64,000 nt of DNA from Taibaiella sp. (GTDB lineage Bacteria > Bacteroidota > Bacteroidia > Chitinophagales > Chitinophagaceae). The stretch covers positions 806,001-870,000 of the forward strand of contig JAHBTQ010000002.1 in NCBI GenBank assembly GCA_019638495.1, in the 5' to 3' direction. Position 1 is the stretch's first letter; every line of letters starts with the position of its first letter. Position numbers and translations under genes: made by a program. The notes beneath the pieces were generated by a model. The model worked only from the letters and a program-made list of their open reading frames with translations. It made no database searches and was not told the DNA's origin. Positions 16,691 through 26,651 of this stretch are shown piece by piece.

Positions 16691-17839
16691 TCAGCCATAC
16701 CGCTTCCTCAGTTCATCAAAATTCACCCCCGTCGTGTCAAACACCGATCGCGCCACACCACCAGTATATACCTCCGGCAGCACACACCTCAGCAGCGCAC
16801 TTTCACTATCAGCAGCACCCGCAAAATCCACCGTCTCCACAAAAAATGGAGTCTTTTTATACAAGTAGCACTGCGGAGCTATCACCGTCACCACATCACC
16901 CGTCCTCACTATCCGGTTATTCAGCGTCCACCCCTCCATCGATATCGCCAGCGGCACATGCCGCAGCTCACGCGCCAGCTCCTGTGCAGCCACAGTCTCC
17001 AGGCTCGTCGTCTCACCACTCACCTGCGTCACCCGCTGCGGCCTGTACACAGCACTCCACTCCCGCGTAGTGCTCAGCCTGCCCACCGGCGCATTATAGA
17101 TACTTGCATTATTGTTCACAGCCGCCCTCCAGTCATGCACAAACGGCACATAAGGGTTATACACCGGGTTTGTGTTCTGCGTCATGCCACCCTGCGCCTC
17201 AGCCACTATCTCACTGTGCATCATCTGCCCATTAAACGATAGGTCAAACGTCACACCCGGCCTACCCTGCTCAAAGTCATACACCGGCGCCGTTGTCTTC
17301 GCCTGCGTTATCACTACATTACCATCCTTATCATGCGTCAGCTGCAGGTTCAGCGCCATAGCCATGTGCGTCAGGTATTCAGCACACGTAGCGCCACGGT
17401 TCTTCTCATCCACCGTCACCGCATTATTAGCAGCAGCCGGCATCTCCACACCATTGTTCAGCTTCAGCCCAAACGCGTCACAGATCCTCTTCGCCACAGC
17501 AGCCAGGCTCTCAGTACTCTGCGTTGTGTCCACCACCGCACTATACTTTATATCCCCCAGCACACCACTACGCGTATATCCCGTCACAGGCACCAGCGCA
17601 TTCGTCGCCGCCGTCCTGAAGCTAGGGCTCAGCAGCACACCCGTTATCAGTACCTCACCACTATCACTTATCACCTCAGCCGTGTTATACGCACCCGGCC
17701 TCATGATCTCCCTGTGCACCGGGTCCCATGGGTCAAAATATAGATCAAACGAAAAAGTACTAGCCAGCGAAGCATACACTAAGCTCACACTCAGGTTCAC
17801 CCACTTGTCAAATACCCTACCGTTTACCTTCAATTTCAT
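16691..17839 (-). CDS. Baseplate hub protein (Mu gpP / gp44-like)
   Basis: 382 residues, the usual length of the family. It starts with an MKLKVNGRVFDKWVNLSVS strand pair typical of gpP/gpD hub proteins, has a central segment (VTGYTRSGVLGDI) and a late strand region (ISMEGWTLNNRIVRTGDVVT). It acts in the baseplate centre, holding the spike. Its neighbours gpN-like (before) and gp45-like (after) reproduce Mu N-P-45. Confidence 0.8.
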   Translation of the reverse strand: MKLKVNGRVFDKWVNLSVSLVYASLASTFSFDLYFDPWDPVHREIMRPGAYNTAEVISDSGEVLITGVLLSPSFRTAATNALVPVTGYTRSGVLGDIKYSAVVDTTQSTESLAAVAKRICDAFGLKLNNGVEMPAAANNAVTVDEKNRGATCAEYLTHMAMALNLQLTHDKDGNVVITQAKTTAPVYDFEQGRPGVTFDLSFNGQMMHSEIVAEAQGGMTQNTNPVYNPYVPFVHDWRAAVNNNASIYNAPVGRLSTTREWSAVYRPQRVTQVSGETTSLETVAAQELARELRHVPLAISMEGWTLNNRIVRTGDVVTVIAPQCYLYKKTPFFVETVDFAGAADSESALLRCVLPEVYTGGVARSVFDTTGVNFDELRKRYG

Positions 17840-17924
17840 TTCTTCACTATTTCAAAAACCATGGACATTCACTAATTGTCAAATTGCCGAATTGTCTCAT
17901 TCCCTCCCCTTCAGGGGCCGGGGG

Positions 17925-19190
17925 TTACACATAATACACCACCTTCGTCCCCTTATCCACCTGCAGCAGCGTATTCAGCCCCGCATTATTTTCCTCCATC
18001 AGCCTCGTTATCGTGCTATCATCCGGCAGCAACCCATACAGCTCCTTCGCCAGGCTTATCCAGTTGCTATCCTTCATCACCACTATCGTCCGCTTCTGCT
18101 TCGCCTGCTTTGCCACCTCAAACAAGTAGCTCAGCGTATAGTACACCAGGTTAGTCAGCTCATTCAGCGTCCCCGCATCCGGCACATACACATCCACCTC
18201 ACCACCATTCGGCCCCTGCATCACATCCAGCGCCGCTATATACTGGTTATAGCTTCCCGCCAGTTGCTGTATCACCCGCACCACACCACTACTCCGGTCA
18301 TACGCCGTCCCCGGGTTATACGTCGCCGCCACACACATCGCACCCAGGCACGTACCACCATTCACCTGAAACAGCCTTTTCTGCGTCGGCAGGTCTATCA
18401 GTCCCGCCTGCAGCATCAGGAAGTTAAATTCATTGATCAGGTACGTCATCCTCCGGTCCAGCGTGTCCAGTATCGTCGCCGGCAGGCTCATGAACGACTG
18501 CACGCTAGCTATCGCACGCGCCGTCCTCCCTATCACAGTATCTATCTCATCATTCACCGTGTTGTAGATCCGGTTTATGTTCGCCGCAGCATCATTATAC
18601 TTGTTTATCACCTCACTACCCGCCGTGCTTATCGTCTTTATCGCTTTCTGAAAGCCATTCAGATCATCACCCATATCCTGCACATCCTGCACACTCGGAG
18701 CCGGCACACTATTCACATAGTCCGCAGCATACCCTATATCCAGCCTGCCCTTAGCAGCACTCACCACATCAGCAGCATTCTCCGTCGGTGCCAGGTTGCT
18801 CTCCTCTATCGTCTCCATCACCGGGCCCGTTATCCGCGTCGTGTTCAGTATCTTGTCATTGTTGTCAAAGAACAGCCCATCTATCGGCTGCACCACCAGC
18901 CTCCCATACTTCGGGTGTTGTATCACCCATGGCTTCGGGTTCGCAGCACTCTTCCTGAATTCCGTGGCCGTCCTTATATGCTCCGCCCCCTGGAATATGA
19001 TCTCCAGCCCATACACAGCACCCATCGGCCGGTTACGCCTCACCAGCGTACCACTCACATTCCTGAAGTTGAATTGAGACACATTATAACCCACCAGGTA
19101 GTTAGGGTTCAGCACATTCGGCTTATACACCTTCCCATCACCCGTCGTTATCGAAAAAACCTGCTTATCTAACTCCTGCCACGTTGCCAT
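17925..19190 (-). CDS. Tail/DNA circulation protein (Mu gpN-like) with LysM-like tail
   Basis: 421 residues. The N-terminal 100 residues resemble the DNA-circulation-N family of Mu gpN (FRNVSGTLVRRNRPMG, then HPKYGRLVVQPIDGLFFDN). The C-terminal about 45 residues (SWISLAKELYG... as WISLAKELYGLLPDD, then LNTLLQVDKGTKVVY) resemble a LysM-type module found at the end of several tail baseplate proteins. It sits directly before gpP-like. Likely role: baseplate or tail-tip assembly. Confidence 0.75.
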   Translation of the reverse strand: MATWQELDKQVFSITTGDGKVYKPNVLNPNYLVGYNVSQFNFRNVSGTLVRRNRPMGAVYGLEIIFQGAEHIRTATEFRKSAANPKPWVIQHPKYGRLVVQPIDGLFFDNNDKILNTTRITGPVMETIEESNLAPTENAADVVSAAKGRLDIGYAADYVNSVPAPSVQDVQDMGDDLNGFQKAIKTISTAGSEVINKYNDAAANINRIYNTVNDEIDTVIGRTARAIASVQSFMSLPATILDTLDRRMTYLINEFNFLMLQAGLIDLPTQKRLFQVNGGTCLGAMCVAATYNPGTAYDRSSGVVRVIQQLAGSYNQYIAALDVMQGPNGGEVDVYVPDAGTLNELTNLVYYTLSYLFEVAKQAKQKRTIVVMKDSNWISLAKELYGLLPDDSTITRLMEENNAGLNTLLQVDKGTKVVYYV

Positions 19191-19293
19191 TATAAAACTT
19201 TTGTTACCAGCACCATCACACTATTCACCACCCGTTGCGTCGCACCCTTGTACACCATCACTTCCATCATCAACACACCATATTGCCCAATTG

Positions 19294-20040
19294 TCACATT
19301 GCCGAATTGATTTGTCGCTGCGCCTCCCTGTAAAACATACCCTCCATCTTCTCCGCCGTCCGCTCACTCGCATGCTCCATAAAGTGTGTCGCCTCCACCT
19401 TAGCCTTCCTGCCACCCTGCACATTATAGATCATCTGCGTGCTCACATGAGTGTTGCCACCCACCCTTATCACGCTCAGCACCTTATACAAGTGCCGGTT
19501 CCCGTTCTTAAACTGGTTGCCCAGCACATACCCACCATACGCCTTCGCATACAATGCACTTATGATAAATTTCTCCTTATCACTCTTACCCCTCACGTTC
19601 CCGTTCTTGCTGTCCCATATGCTGTGCTTTATCCGTGCCAGCGTCAGCTCATCACGCACATTGCCACGGCCTGTCCTCGCCCTGTCACTCGCTATGAATG
19701 CACGCTTGTCTATCGCGCCACCATGCTCCTGCTGCTCCAGGTCCTCCGTAGCGTGGCCACTCTCCTTATCACCCGTTCCCGCCACAAAGCCCACAGTACT
19801 CCGCATATGGTCCACCTGGCTACCCGCCGCAAACTCCACCCTGCTACGCGCACGCCAGAAGGTCGGCTTCCGCTTCTCAAACTCCTTATCACTCTCCTCT
19901 ATCATAGTCCGCTGCTTCACATCCAGCGCCGCACTGTTCAGCGTCCGCTTCACAGCCCTTCCCAGGCCACCGCGTATCCGCTCCAGCCGCGCCGTCTGCG
20001 CCACCACCGCATCACTATTGATATCTATATACCTGCTCAC
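19294..20040 (-). CDS. Putative minor tail protein (tail-completion/Z-like)
   Basis: 248 residues. The start GGLGRAVKRTLNSAALDVKQ resembles the helical N termini of phage minor tail or completion proteins. Basic and Gly-rich segments follow (ARTGRGNVRDELTLARIK). It has no signal sequence. It is set between a fibre gene and the gpN-like gene, a place where Mu has no equivalent. The family assignment is tentative. Confidence 0.5.
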   Translation of the reverse strand: MSRYIDINSDAVVAQTARLERIRGGLGRAVKRTLNSAALDVKQRTMIEESDKEFEKRKPTFWRARSRVEFAAGSQVDHMRSTVGFVAGTGDKESGHATEDLEQQEHGGAIDKRAFIASDRARTGRGNVRDELTLARIKHSIWDSKNGNVRGKSDKEKFIISALYAKAYGGYVLGNQFKNGNRHLYKVLSVIRVGGNTHVSTQMIYNVQGGRKAKVEATHFMEHASERTAEKMEGMFYREAQRQINSAM

Positions 20041-20118
20041 CCTTTCCTTTTGTCATCCTGAGCATGTCGAAGGACCTGCTCAATGGAATTTGGAATTTGA
20101 TTTTTGGAATTTGCGACC

Positions 20119-21015
20119 TTATCCAGATATTTCAAACGTCACGTCCACGTTTATGGTATACGTGTTGTCAGCCCATGTACCATACGTCATCTTCAGCTTC
20201 GTCGGAGTCCCATTTATTAGTTGCCCCACAGCAAACCCCCAGCCCGTACCATCGTTCGCCGTCGCACACGGCAGCACCGCATTATTGTTCACCGCCGTCT
20301 TCGTCCCCAGAAAATCCAGCGTTATATCCAGCGTGCCACCACCAGATCCGGTTATCGTCACAGTAGACATTCTCAGTTGCATCGTCACCGTCCGGCCACG
20401 CAGCAGGTACCGCTTATAGTTCCACGTACCCACAGTCACCGTGCCACCACCAGACAGGCTCACCGTCGGTGTCGTCATGTCCACCCATGCATTAAAGTAG
20501 GTTACGGTAGAGAAGTCAAAATCACCACTACCACTCGCACCACACACAGCACGCATCACCCGCAGCCCGGTCTCCGTCGTTACATTATCATCTATAATGT
20601 TCACCACCGGCACCAGGCCCGGCCCACACGCCGGGCCCGTAATATTATCATAGTAGTATATCTCACCATTATACCATATCCACCCCGGAGTGTAGGCATC
20701 CTGCGCACCACTCACCACATACTTCTTCGTGGCATCATAGTCATACCCGCTCAGGCTCCGGAATATCACCTGCGCATACGCATTCATAAACACCTCCAGT
20801 GCCCTCAGCAGCTGGTAGCCATTCGTCGCATTGTCCGGTAGGTTGTTAGGCGTCACCCCCGCCAGGTTCATCACCTTCTGAAAGAATTGCCAGATATCAT
20901 CCAGGCTCTTCCGGTCCACCAGCGTACCACCAGGCACATCCGTCACATCACCAAATGGGTACGCCACACTCGCCGGGTCCGTACCACCATTAAAATCACT
21001 AATCTCGTATGCCAT
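20119..21015 (-). CDS. Tail fibre-like protein
   Basis: 298 residues. The N-terminal domain (SVAYPFGDVTDVPGGTLVDR, then LDDIWQFFQKVM) resembles a baseplate-attached fibre base, and the C-terminal half is beta-rich with Gly/Thr turns. It lies directly downstream of gp48-like, where Mu-type phages encode the fibre. Unlike the other fibre-like genes here it has no signal peptide, so it is the best candidate for a conventional virion fibre. Confidence 0.65.
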   Translation of the reverse strand: MAYEISDFNGGTDPASVAYPFGDVTDVPGGTLVDRKSLDDIWQFFQKVMNLAGVTPNNLPDNATNGYQLLRALEVFMNAYAQVIFRSLSGYDYDATKKYVVSGAQDAYTPGWIWYNGEIYYYDNITGPACGPGLVPVVNIIDDNVTTETGLRVMRAVCGASGSGDFDFSTVTYFNAWVDMTTPTVSLSGGGTVTVGTWNYKRYLLRGRTVTMQLRMSTVTITGSGGGTLDITLDFLGTKTAVNNNAVLPCATANDGTGWGFAVGQLINGTPTKLKMTYGTWADNTYTINVDVTFEISG

Positions 21016-21071
21016 ACTTCACATTTTATTACTAATTACCCCTTCTAAAAAGCCCCTTTAGGGGTTTGGGG

Positions 21072-21842
21072 TTACGTATACACCACAAACATTATCCCAG
21101 TCATATGCGCAGGCTTCAGCCTCAGTATCATCTGCCTGAATTCATTCCTCCGCACTGCCGGCACATCAGCAAAATCCGTTATAGTTGCACCCGCTATATA
21201 AAACGTTCCCCGCCACTGATCACCAAAGAATCCCACATACGCATCATCCTCCTCATCCACGTGGTTCTGCACAATGCTTATATTATTCGTCGCCCATGTC
21301 TGTCCCAGCTCCGTCGTCCCCAGCTCAAACGCACCCAGCAGCGCCGGCATCACACTCAGTCCCAGTATCTCCTCCGGAGTCTTCGTCACAGCACCCGGCA
21401 TAAAGATGTTCTCATACACATACACATCAAATCCCGCATTCCGCAATTGCTCCTGCAGGTATTCCGCAGCCTGCCGTGGCCTGTTCGTCCCCGGGTAGTT
21501 ATACTTTGTGCGTATCATCGCCTTCCGCTGATCCGTCGTCGGTGTGTCCGCACTCGTCGGCCCATACACCGTCAGCCCCAGCCTACGCTCCCAGTCACGG
21601 CAATCGTTGTTATTCACATCCGCAGTCCCATCCGTAAAGTTTGGGTTATCAGCCAGCATGCTGTCCAGCGTACTCACCACATCATTATACGTCCGCTCTC
21701 CCGTGCCCACCAGGTTACTACCGGTCCCGCTCAGGCTCTTCTCCAGTTTGTCAAAGTAGCCACCCGCAGGAATGTTAAAAGCCCTCCCGTTCGGCATCAG
21801 TTGCCGCATCAACGCCCGTATCTTACTCCCTACATAGCTCAT
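21072..21842 (-). CDS. Baseplate wedge/tail protein (Mu gp48, DUF2313-like)
   Basis: The ATG at 21842 gives 256 residues beginning MSYVGSKIRALMRQLMPNGR, close to the DUF2313 start in which a long helix leads to a LPPGRA-like turn (here MPNGRAFNI). The earlier ATG at 21869 adds nine residues and seems less likely. The later segment DCRDWERRLGLTVYG and the following PTTDQRKAMIRTKY region are also family-like. It follows the baseplate J gene, as 48 follows 47 in Mu. Confidence 0.8.
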   Translation of the reverse strand: MSYVGSKIRALMRQLMPNGRAFNIPAGGYFDKLEKSLSGTGSNLVGTGERTYNDVVSTLDSMLADNPNFTDGTADVNNNDCRDWERRLGLTVYGPTSADTPTTDQRKAMIRTKYNYPGTNRPRQAAEYLQEQLRNAGFDVYVYENIFMPGAVTKTPEEILGLSVMPALLGAFELGTTELGQTWATNNISIVQNHVDEEDDAYVGFFGDQWRGTFYIAGATITDFADVPAVRRNEFRQMILRLKPAHMTGIMFVVYT

Positions 21843-21869
21843 ATCCTGTTTGTCACCCCTCCACAGCAT

Positions 21870-21916
21870 CCGGGCATTGTCACATTGCCGAATTGCCGAA
21901 TTGCCGAATTGTCACA
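21870..21916 (-). repeat. Tandem 9-mer dispersed repeat (GCCGAATTG / TCACATTG family)
   Basis: The gap holds ATTGTCACATTG followed by three GCCGAATTG units and a TCACATT end. Related modular copies are at about 8505-8532, 8888-8917, 11683-11713, 17873-17902, 19282-19310, 24050-24080, 32325-32361 and 36594-36633. All lie in gene gaps and all read in the same orientation. Confidence 0.8.
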
Positions 21917-23146
21917 TTAACTAAACACCACCGCATCCTCCCTCAAAAACGGTATCACACCCAGGTCAAATGTCGCAGCACTCATAGTACTGCCATTTAC
22001 CGTCATCGTCACACCCGTAAACACTGCCCCCGGCACCGCCTTCATCGCTATCACCACCACCACATACTTATCAGGGCTCGCCGGGCTACCACTGCTCGCC
22101 GGCAGTCCCACACTTATTGTATCATTCTGGTCCTCCGCAGCATCACAGCCCGGTATGTATGGCCTTATATTCTGCACAGCCTGCACCAGCGCATTTGTTA
22201 TCACTGTCCTGTCAGCCGTGCTAATACCCGTGCTACCCGTAAACGTTATCGTCACCTGGTGCACCGTCACAGCTATTGCCCCCACATTCAGCGGCCCCAG
22301 CACGACGCCCATTGGCTTTCTGGCTATTCCCGTATCGGGGTCATTCAGCAGCGCAGCAGTTACATTATCCAGTATTGTGCTCGTCGGCACACCATAGTAC
22401 GGTGGCCCCACACTGTCAGCCACTACAGCCTCCACATACACATCCACCTGCCACACACCACCAGGAGAAGTGTAAGGGTATATCTGCTTCACACCCTGCA
22501 CCTCGCGGCCCCATATCCTGTAGTCAGGCGTCGCGCCACCCTGTGGTGCCAGGCGCACATGCACACCTATAGCATCCCTGTATTCCTCTATCGTCTCACC
22601 ATCCAGCGGGTCCACACTTATGGCCGTCACTGTCGCCGCCTGGTCCACATTCAGCAGTGGCTTCGTGCATGTCAGCGTGTTGCCCACCATCAGCGCAGCC
22701 ACCGTGCCACCAGTCAGCGCACGCAGCGTTATCACATCATCAGTACCCGTCAGCGTGTAGTCATTGTCCAGCATGTACAGGTAGTTTGGGCTCAGGCTGT
22801 CCGCATCACTTAGGTATGTGGTCCTCGCCTTTATCACCGCACCGGCCACGCCGCTCACCGCACACGTATACTGCCCCTCCGTCGGTGGGTATGGGTCCCT
22901 GTCCAGGAAGCTCCTCCCAAATCGCTCCAGCGTACCACCCACACTCTCCGGATCAGCCGTATCATACCAGATATTCTTCTGCACGTTCGCCAGCACCAGG
23001 TATAGGTTCTTCTGGTAGCCGGCCCAGCTACCCGCTATCGCACGCAGCAGGCTACGCCCCCACAATGGCAGGCTACCGCCAAATTGCACCTGCATCGATG
23101 TCACCACACCGTTATACAAATCCACCAAAGTCTGTATCCCTACCAT
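21917..23146 (-). CDS. Baseplate J protein (Mu gp47-like)
   Basis: 409 residues, near the family length. Recognisable segments are the N-terminal helix (WGRSLLRAIAGSWAGYQKN), the central GETIEEYRDAIGVHVRLAPQ with GGATPDYRIWGREVQGVKQ (the classic GGt..dy..wal.v.GV), and the late AITVHQVTITF strand. It forms the periphery of the contractile-tail baseplate. It precedes gp48-like as in Mu, but the whole 46-47-48 set comes before N-P-45. Confidence 0.88.
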   Translation of the reverse strand: MVGIQTLVDLYNGVVTSMQVQFGGSLPLWGRSLLRAIAGSWAGYQKNLYLVLANVQKNIWYDTADPESVGGTLERFGRSFLDRDPYPPTEGQYTCAVSGVAGAVIKARTTYLSDADSLSPNYLYMLDNDYTLTGTDDVITLRALTGGTVAALMVGNTLTCTKPLLNVDQAATVTAISVDPLDGETIEEYRDAIGVHVRLAPQGGATPDYRIWGREVQGVKQIYPYTSPGGVWQVDVYVEAVVADSVGPPYYGVPTSTILDNVTAALLNDPDTGIARKPMGVVLGPLNVGAIAVTVHQVTITFTGSTGISTADRTVITNALVQAVQNIRPYIPGCDAAEDQNDTISVGLPASSGSPASPDKYVVVVIAMKAVPGAVFTGVTMTVNGSTMSAATFDLGVIPFLREDAVVFS

Positions 23147-23217
23147 CTCTATCTCTTATTTACTGGCACTCACACTCGCTCTCCGCTCTCGCTCCCGCTC
23201 TGGCGAAGCCTTCGCTC

Positions 23218-24024
23218 TTAATTTTGTCTCCACCAATACGCACCATCACTTATCAGCAGGTACCACGTTTCATCATTTATTGCAGTTATCGTCGTGCCAT
23301 CCGCCGTCTTCGGGCTGTTCGCAGAAAAGCTCCACGTGAAACCGGTCGTATTTCTATTATGGATGTGGATAAACTTACCCGCCCTTCCCACAGGCGTCGG
23401 CAGCTTCAGTGCAGCATCAGCCGCAGCATCAGGCAATATCACCAGCGTACCACTATAAGGTGGCGCCACCACAGTATAGCCCGTATCATCAGCCGTCTGC
23501 ACCGTGTATGGTATATCACTCCTCAGGCTCAGCACACCACTCCCATCCGGCAGCGTGTCGCTCTGTCCGGTACTCGGTGCAGCATACAGGTTTTGATTAT
23601 ACCCGTTCACATACCAGTAGTGATATGGGTATCCCGTCAGCCCCACCGACAATGGCGCCACAATACCGGCACCATAGCTCAATGATGTATCATACACGCG
23701 CAATTGCCCATATCCCAGGTGAGTAATATTCTTTGTCGGTGCACCACTCCACCGGCCATAGATAAACTGGCTCGTATACACATTACCATTGCTCAGCACC
23801 TGCTGAATTGTCGGAGCACCCACATAAGTAGCCACCTGCGCACTCGATACCCGGTAGTCAGTAAATACACCACTACCATTGTCCTGCGTAGCTATAAAGT
23901 ATGTGCCACTCGTTATGCTCGGAGCAGTCGGTATATCCTTCAGCTTCTTCTGTCCCCAGCTCGGCAGGCTCACACCCATCACAGCCCACACCAGCACCAG
24001 CACTATCCACCTCATTCCTTTCAT
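23218..24024 (-). CDS. Secreted tail-fibre-like protein
   Basis: 268 residues with a signal peptide (MRWIVLVLVWAVMGVSLPSW|GQ; an alternative start three codons in is at 24015). The mature beta-rich protein ends in a domain (NTTGFTWSFSANSPKTADG, then INDETWYLLISDGAYWW) seen in phage fibre and Bacteroidota surface proteins. It is inserted between gp46-like and baseplate J genes, within an otherwise standard tail order. Confidence 0.65.
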   Translation of the reverse strand: MKGMRWIVLVLVWAVMGVSLPSWGQKKLKDIPTAPSITSGTYFIATQDNGSGVFTDYRVSSAQVATYVGAPTIQQVLSNGNVYTSQFIYGRWSGAPTKNITHLGYGQLRVYDTSLSYGAGIVAPLSVGLTGYPYHYWYVNGYNQNLYAAPSTGQSDTLPDGSGVLSLRSDIPYTVQTADDTGYTVVAPPYSGTLVILPDAAADAALKLPTPVGRAGKFIHIHNRNTTGFTWSFSANSPKTADGTTITAINDETWYLLISDGAYWWRQN

Positions 24025-24084
24025 CGTTTTTATTTTTTACAGTTCACGAACATTGCCGAATTGTCACATTGTCACATTGCCGAA

Positions 24085-24564
24085 TTAGTAACTATAGCCT
24101 TCACCGTCCTCGTCTACATACACATCACTACCATCCTCCGTCACATACAACCCATCACCCGGCACCACACCCAGCGTGTTATCAGGTCGGCTATATGTGT
24201 AGGAGTATAGCACCCCGTTAAACACCACATCCAGCCTTATCCTGTTCACACCCGTTATCGTCACCGTTATCGTCATTTTACTCCCCGGCACATGCTCCAG
24301 CAGAAATGCCAGGTCATCATTTGCAGCCTCCTCTATCGCTAGCCTTCCCGTGCTGTTCAGCGCCACCGTCCGGCACACCCTTTCCGTCCTTCCCGTATAC
24401 TGCAGGCTCGCATCACCACCTATCAGCCCATTCAGGTACCATTCATCCCCACCAAAGAGCGCCAGGTATATCATATTGTCATACAGCCCTGCACCCACCA
24501 GATCATGGTTCCGGTACACCAGCTCTCCGCCGTCAAAAGCCTCTATGATCAATACATCATTCAC
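24085..24564 (-). CDS. Mu gp46-like baseplate protein
   Basis: 159 residues. The early pattern NMIYLALFGGDEWYLNG followed by a segment ending in LEHVPGSKMTITVTI resembles the GP46 family (a v..sL.tdrra...d, then a W-G-D region, then long beta strands). It precedes baseplate J in order, as 46 precedes 47 in Mu, with a secreted fibre-like gene between them. The acidic C-terminal tail (about 130-159) is unusual. Confidence 0.65.
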   Translation of the reverse strand: MNDVLIIEAFDGGELVYRNHDLVGAGLYDNMIYLALFGGDEWYLNGLIGGDASLQYTGRTERVCRTVALNSTGRLAIEEAANDDLAFLLEHVPGSKMTITVTITGVNRIRLDVVFNGVLYSYTYSRPDNTLGVVPGDGLYVTEDGSDVYVDEDGEGYSY

Positions 24565-24599
24565 CCCTTACCCTATTAACCTATTAACCCTTTACCCAA

Positions 24600-26651
24600 T
24601 TACCCAACAGCAGTTTTACCTCCCCAGCTACCCCACTCTCCCGTAAAAGTGTTGATCGTCTTTATTTTCACAGCCATCGCACTCGTTCCCTTCGCCGTCA
24701 CATCCATGCCACTACCGTTGTTAATGTTTATGTCCAGCTTCTCCGGCCGTCCATTCCCACCACCACCATATTTCATCGCATTAAAGTCCACCTGCGTCTT
24801 CATGATGCTGCTATGCCTGTCACCCAGGCTATCCACACCCTTCGGCATCAGGCTGTCTATAGTAAGCATCGGCAAGCTATATTGCATAGTACTGTCCCGT
24901 TTTTTCTTAGAAAGAAGCTCATATATAGGCAGATCACTCATCATGAATCCAGCCGCAGCAGCACTATCAATTTGTGAATCACTAAATCCCCTGCTTTTTA
25001 AAAAATTTATTTCTGGCGTAGGTCGGTTATTATCACCAAAGGTTAAATATGACAATGATGCTTTCCCGCGTTCAATTTCCTTCTGCAAAGGTGTTTTTTT
25101 ATTCCACTCCTCACTTTTGTTCCACGCTTCCCAAATTGCAAAAAGCGGTGCAAGTTGTAATACCGTTTGTGCCGCAGCTAATCCCAACGCCTTTATAGAA
25201 AAAGTCGCACCAGCAGCATACCCCGGAACAGCCGCCATACTTATGTTCAGCAGCCCACCCTGCAGCGCCAGCGCACCCGTTTGCGCCGCAGCATACCCCA
25301 TCACAAAATTCCACGCCACCATAGCGCCACGCGCCACCATCATTACCTTACCCAGCCCGGCTATCCCAAACGAAACCGCAGAAATACCCAGCGCCAGCAC
25401 ACCAGCAGCCGTCGCACCCTTCAGTATTATGCCTGTCAGCGTCTTATGCTCTTTCGCAAATTTTGTTACGGGCTTGATGACAGATGTAAACAGCCCCAAC
25501 ACACTGTTTAATGCTGGCAATAGGGTGTTACCCAACTCTATTCCTAATGCCCTCACATTGTTTTTAAGCATTTGGTATTGCGCGGCAGCAGTGGCGTTCT
25601 TCTTCGCCGCTTCCGCAGCCAGGCTCGTACCCTCCTTAAATGCCTTGTTCGATATCTGGCGCAGTTCCGCCAGCCTTTTCTCATCACCCAGTATGTTCAG
25701 CACCGCCTTCTCATACGTATCAGCTATGCCCAGGCTCTTCAGCAGCGTTTCCTGCTGCTGCGGCCCCATACCACCTATCGCCTTCTCAAATTTTTGTGCA
25801 AACGTCACCGGGTCCAGGCTCAGCAGCCGCTCAGCCTCCGCAGTCGTCAGCTTCATCTGTGCCGCAAATGCCGGCAGGCTCTTCGCAGCATCACTCAGAA
25901 AAGCCACAAAAGCCGTTCCGCCACGCTCACTGTTCACACCCTGCTCCTCCAGCAGCGCAGCCAGTGCTGCAGCATCCGTTATTGCAGGCCGCATCACATC
26001 CGGCGCAGCACCCATTCTCAGCAGGAAGTCATTTATGTTCTGGCTAGTGGCCTTACCCACCGCACCCAGCTCATTGATCACGCTACCCGCCCGGGTAATG
26101 CTCTCACTTATGTTCAGCTTCCGGGTGTCCTTAAACAGGTTGTTCAGCTTACCTACACTCGTTATCGCCTCCTCTACACCACCGCCATAGTCCTTACCCA
26201 GCGCTATGTTAAACTGGTCAGCAGCCTTCGTAAAAGCCACCAGCTCCTCCTTCGCTATCCCCAGTTGTCCACCTATCTCACCTATCTGCAGCAGGTCATC
26301 AATGCTGCTCCGCGTCTTCGTCGATACCGCCAGTATATCCTCACCAAATCGCTCCAGCTCAGCACCCGCCAGCCCCGTTGTCTTCGCTATGTCGGCCAGG
26401 CTGTCCTCAAAGCTCACAGCCTCCCTCACCGCCAGCCCTATCGGAGTCATTATAGCCAGCCCCAGCGCACCCGTGGTCTTGCCCACCTCCAGCGCCTTGC
26501 TGCTCGTCCGGGTAAATGAGCGCTCCATCCTCGCCAGCGTGCTGTCACTCACCGTGCCCAGCCGCGCAGTAGCCGCAGTCATCTTGTTCACCGTAGCGGT
26601 GTACAGATCCTTTGCGGTAAATATGCTCGGTATGATGTTTGGCTTACTCAT
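24600..26651 (-). CDS. Tail tape measure protein (TP901-type core)
   Basis: The ATG at 26651 (coupled ATGA with the preceding frame-shifted gene) gives 683 residues. The N-terminal core (about 60-350) carries TP901/PhageMin_Tail features: SFEDSLADIAKTTGL, LAVSTKTRSSIDDLLQIGE, GKATSQNINDFLLRMG. Hydrophobic segments lie at about 395-480. Length would set a rather short tail. A low-GC patch (about 24885-25170) differs in base use from the rest of the gene, suggesting a mosaic exchange. Confidence 0.88.
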   Translation of the reverse strand: MSKPNIIPSIFTAKDLYTATVNKMTAATARLGTVSDSTLARMERSFTRTSSKALEVGKTTGALGLAIMTPIGLAVREAVSFEDSLADIAKTTGLAGAELERFGEDILAVSTKTRSSIDDLLQIGEIGGQLGIAKEELVAFTKAADQFNIALGKDYGGGVEEAITSVGKLNNLFKDTRKLNISESITRAGSVINELGAVGKATSQNINDFLLRMGAAPDVMRPAITDAAALAALLEEQGVNSERGGTAFVAFLSDAAKSLPAFAAQMKLTTAEAERLLSLDPVTFAQKFEKAIGGMGPQQQETLLKSLGIADTYEKAVLNILGDEKRLAELRQISNKAFKEGTSLAAEAAKKNATAAAQYQMLKNNVRALGIELGNTLLPALNSVLGLFTSVIKPVTKFAKEHKTLTGIILKGATAAGVLALGISAVSFGIAGLGKVMMVARGAMVAWNFVMGYAAAQTGALALQGGLLNISMAAVPGYAAGATFSIKALGLAAAQTVLQLAPLFAIWEAWNKSEEWNKKTPLQKEIERGKASLSYLTFGDNNRPTPEINFLKSRGFSDSQIDSAAAAGFMMSDLPIYELLSKKKRDSTMQYSLPMLTIDSLMPKGVDSLGDRHSSIMKTQVDFNAMKYGGGGNGRPEKLDININNGSGMDVTAKGTSAMAVKIKTINTFTGEWGSWGGKTAVG

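Noticed and set aside
17172-19172. Very long plus-strand open frame
   Set aside because: It lies antisense to the gpN-like and gpP-like genes, has unnatural composition (Arg/His/Leu-rich) and arises from the low stop frequency of this strand.
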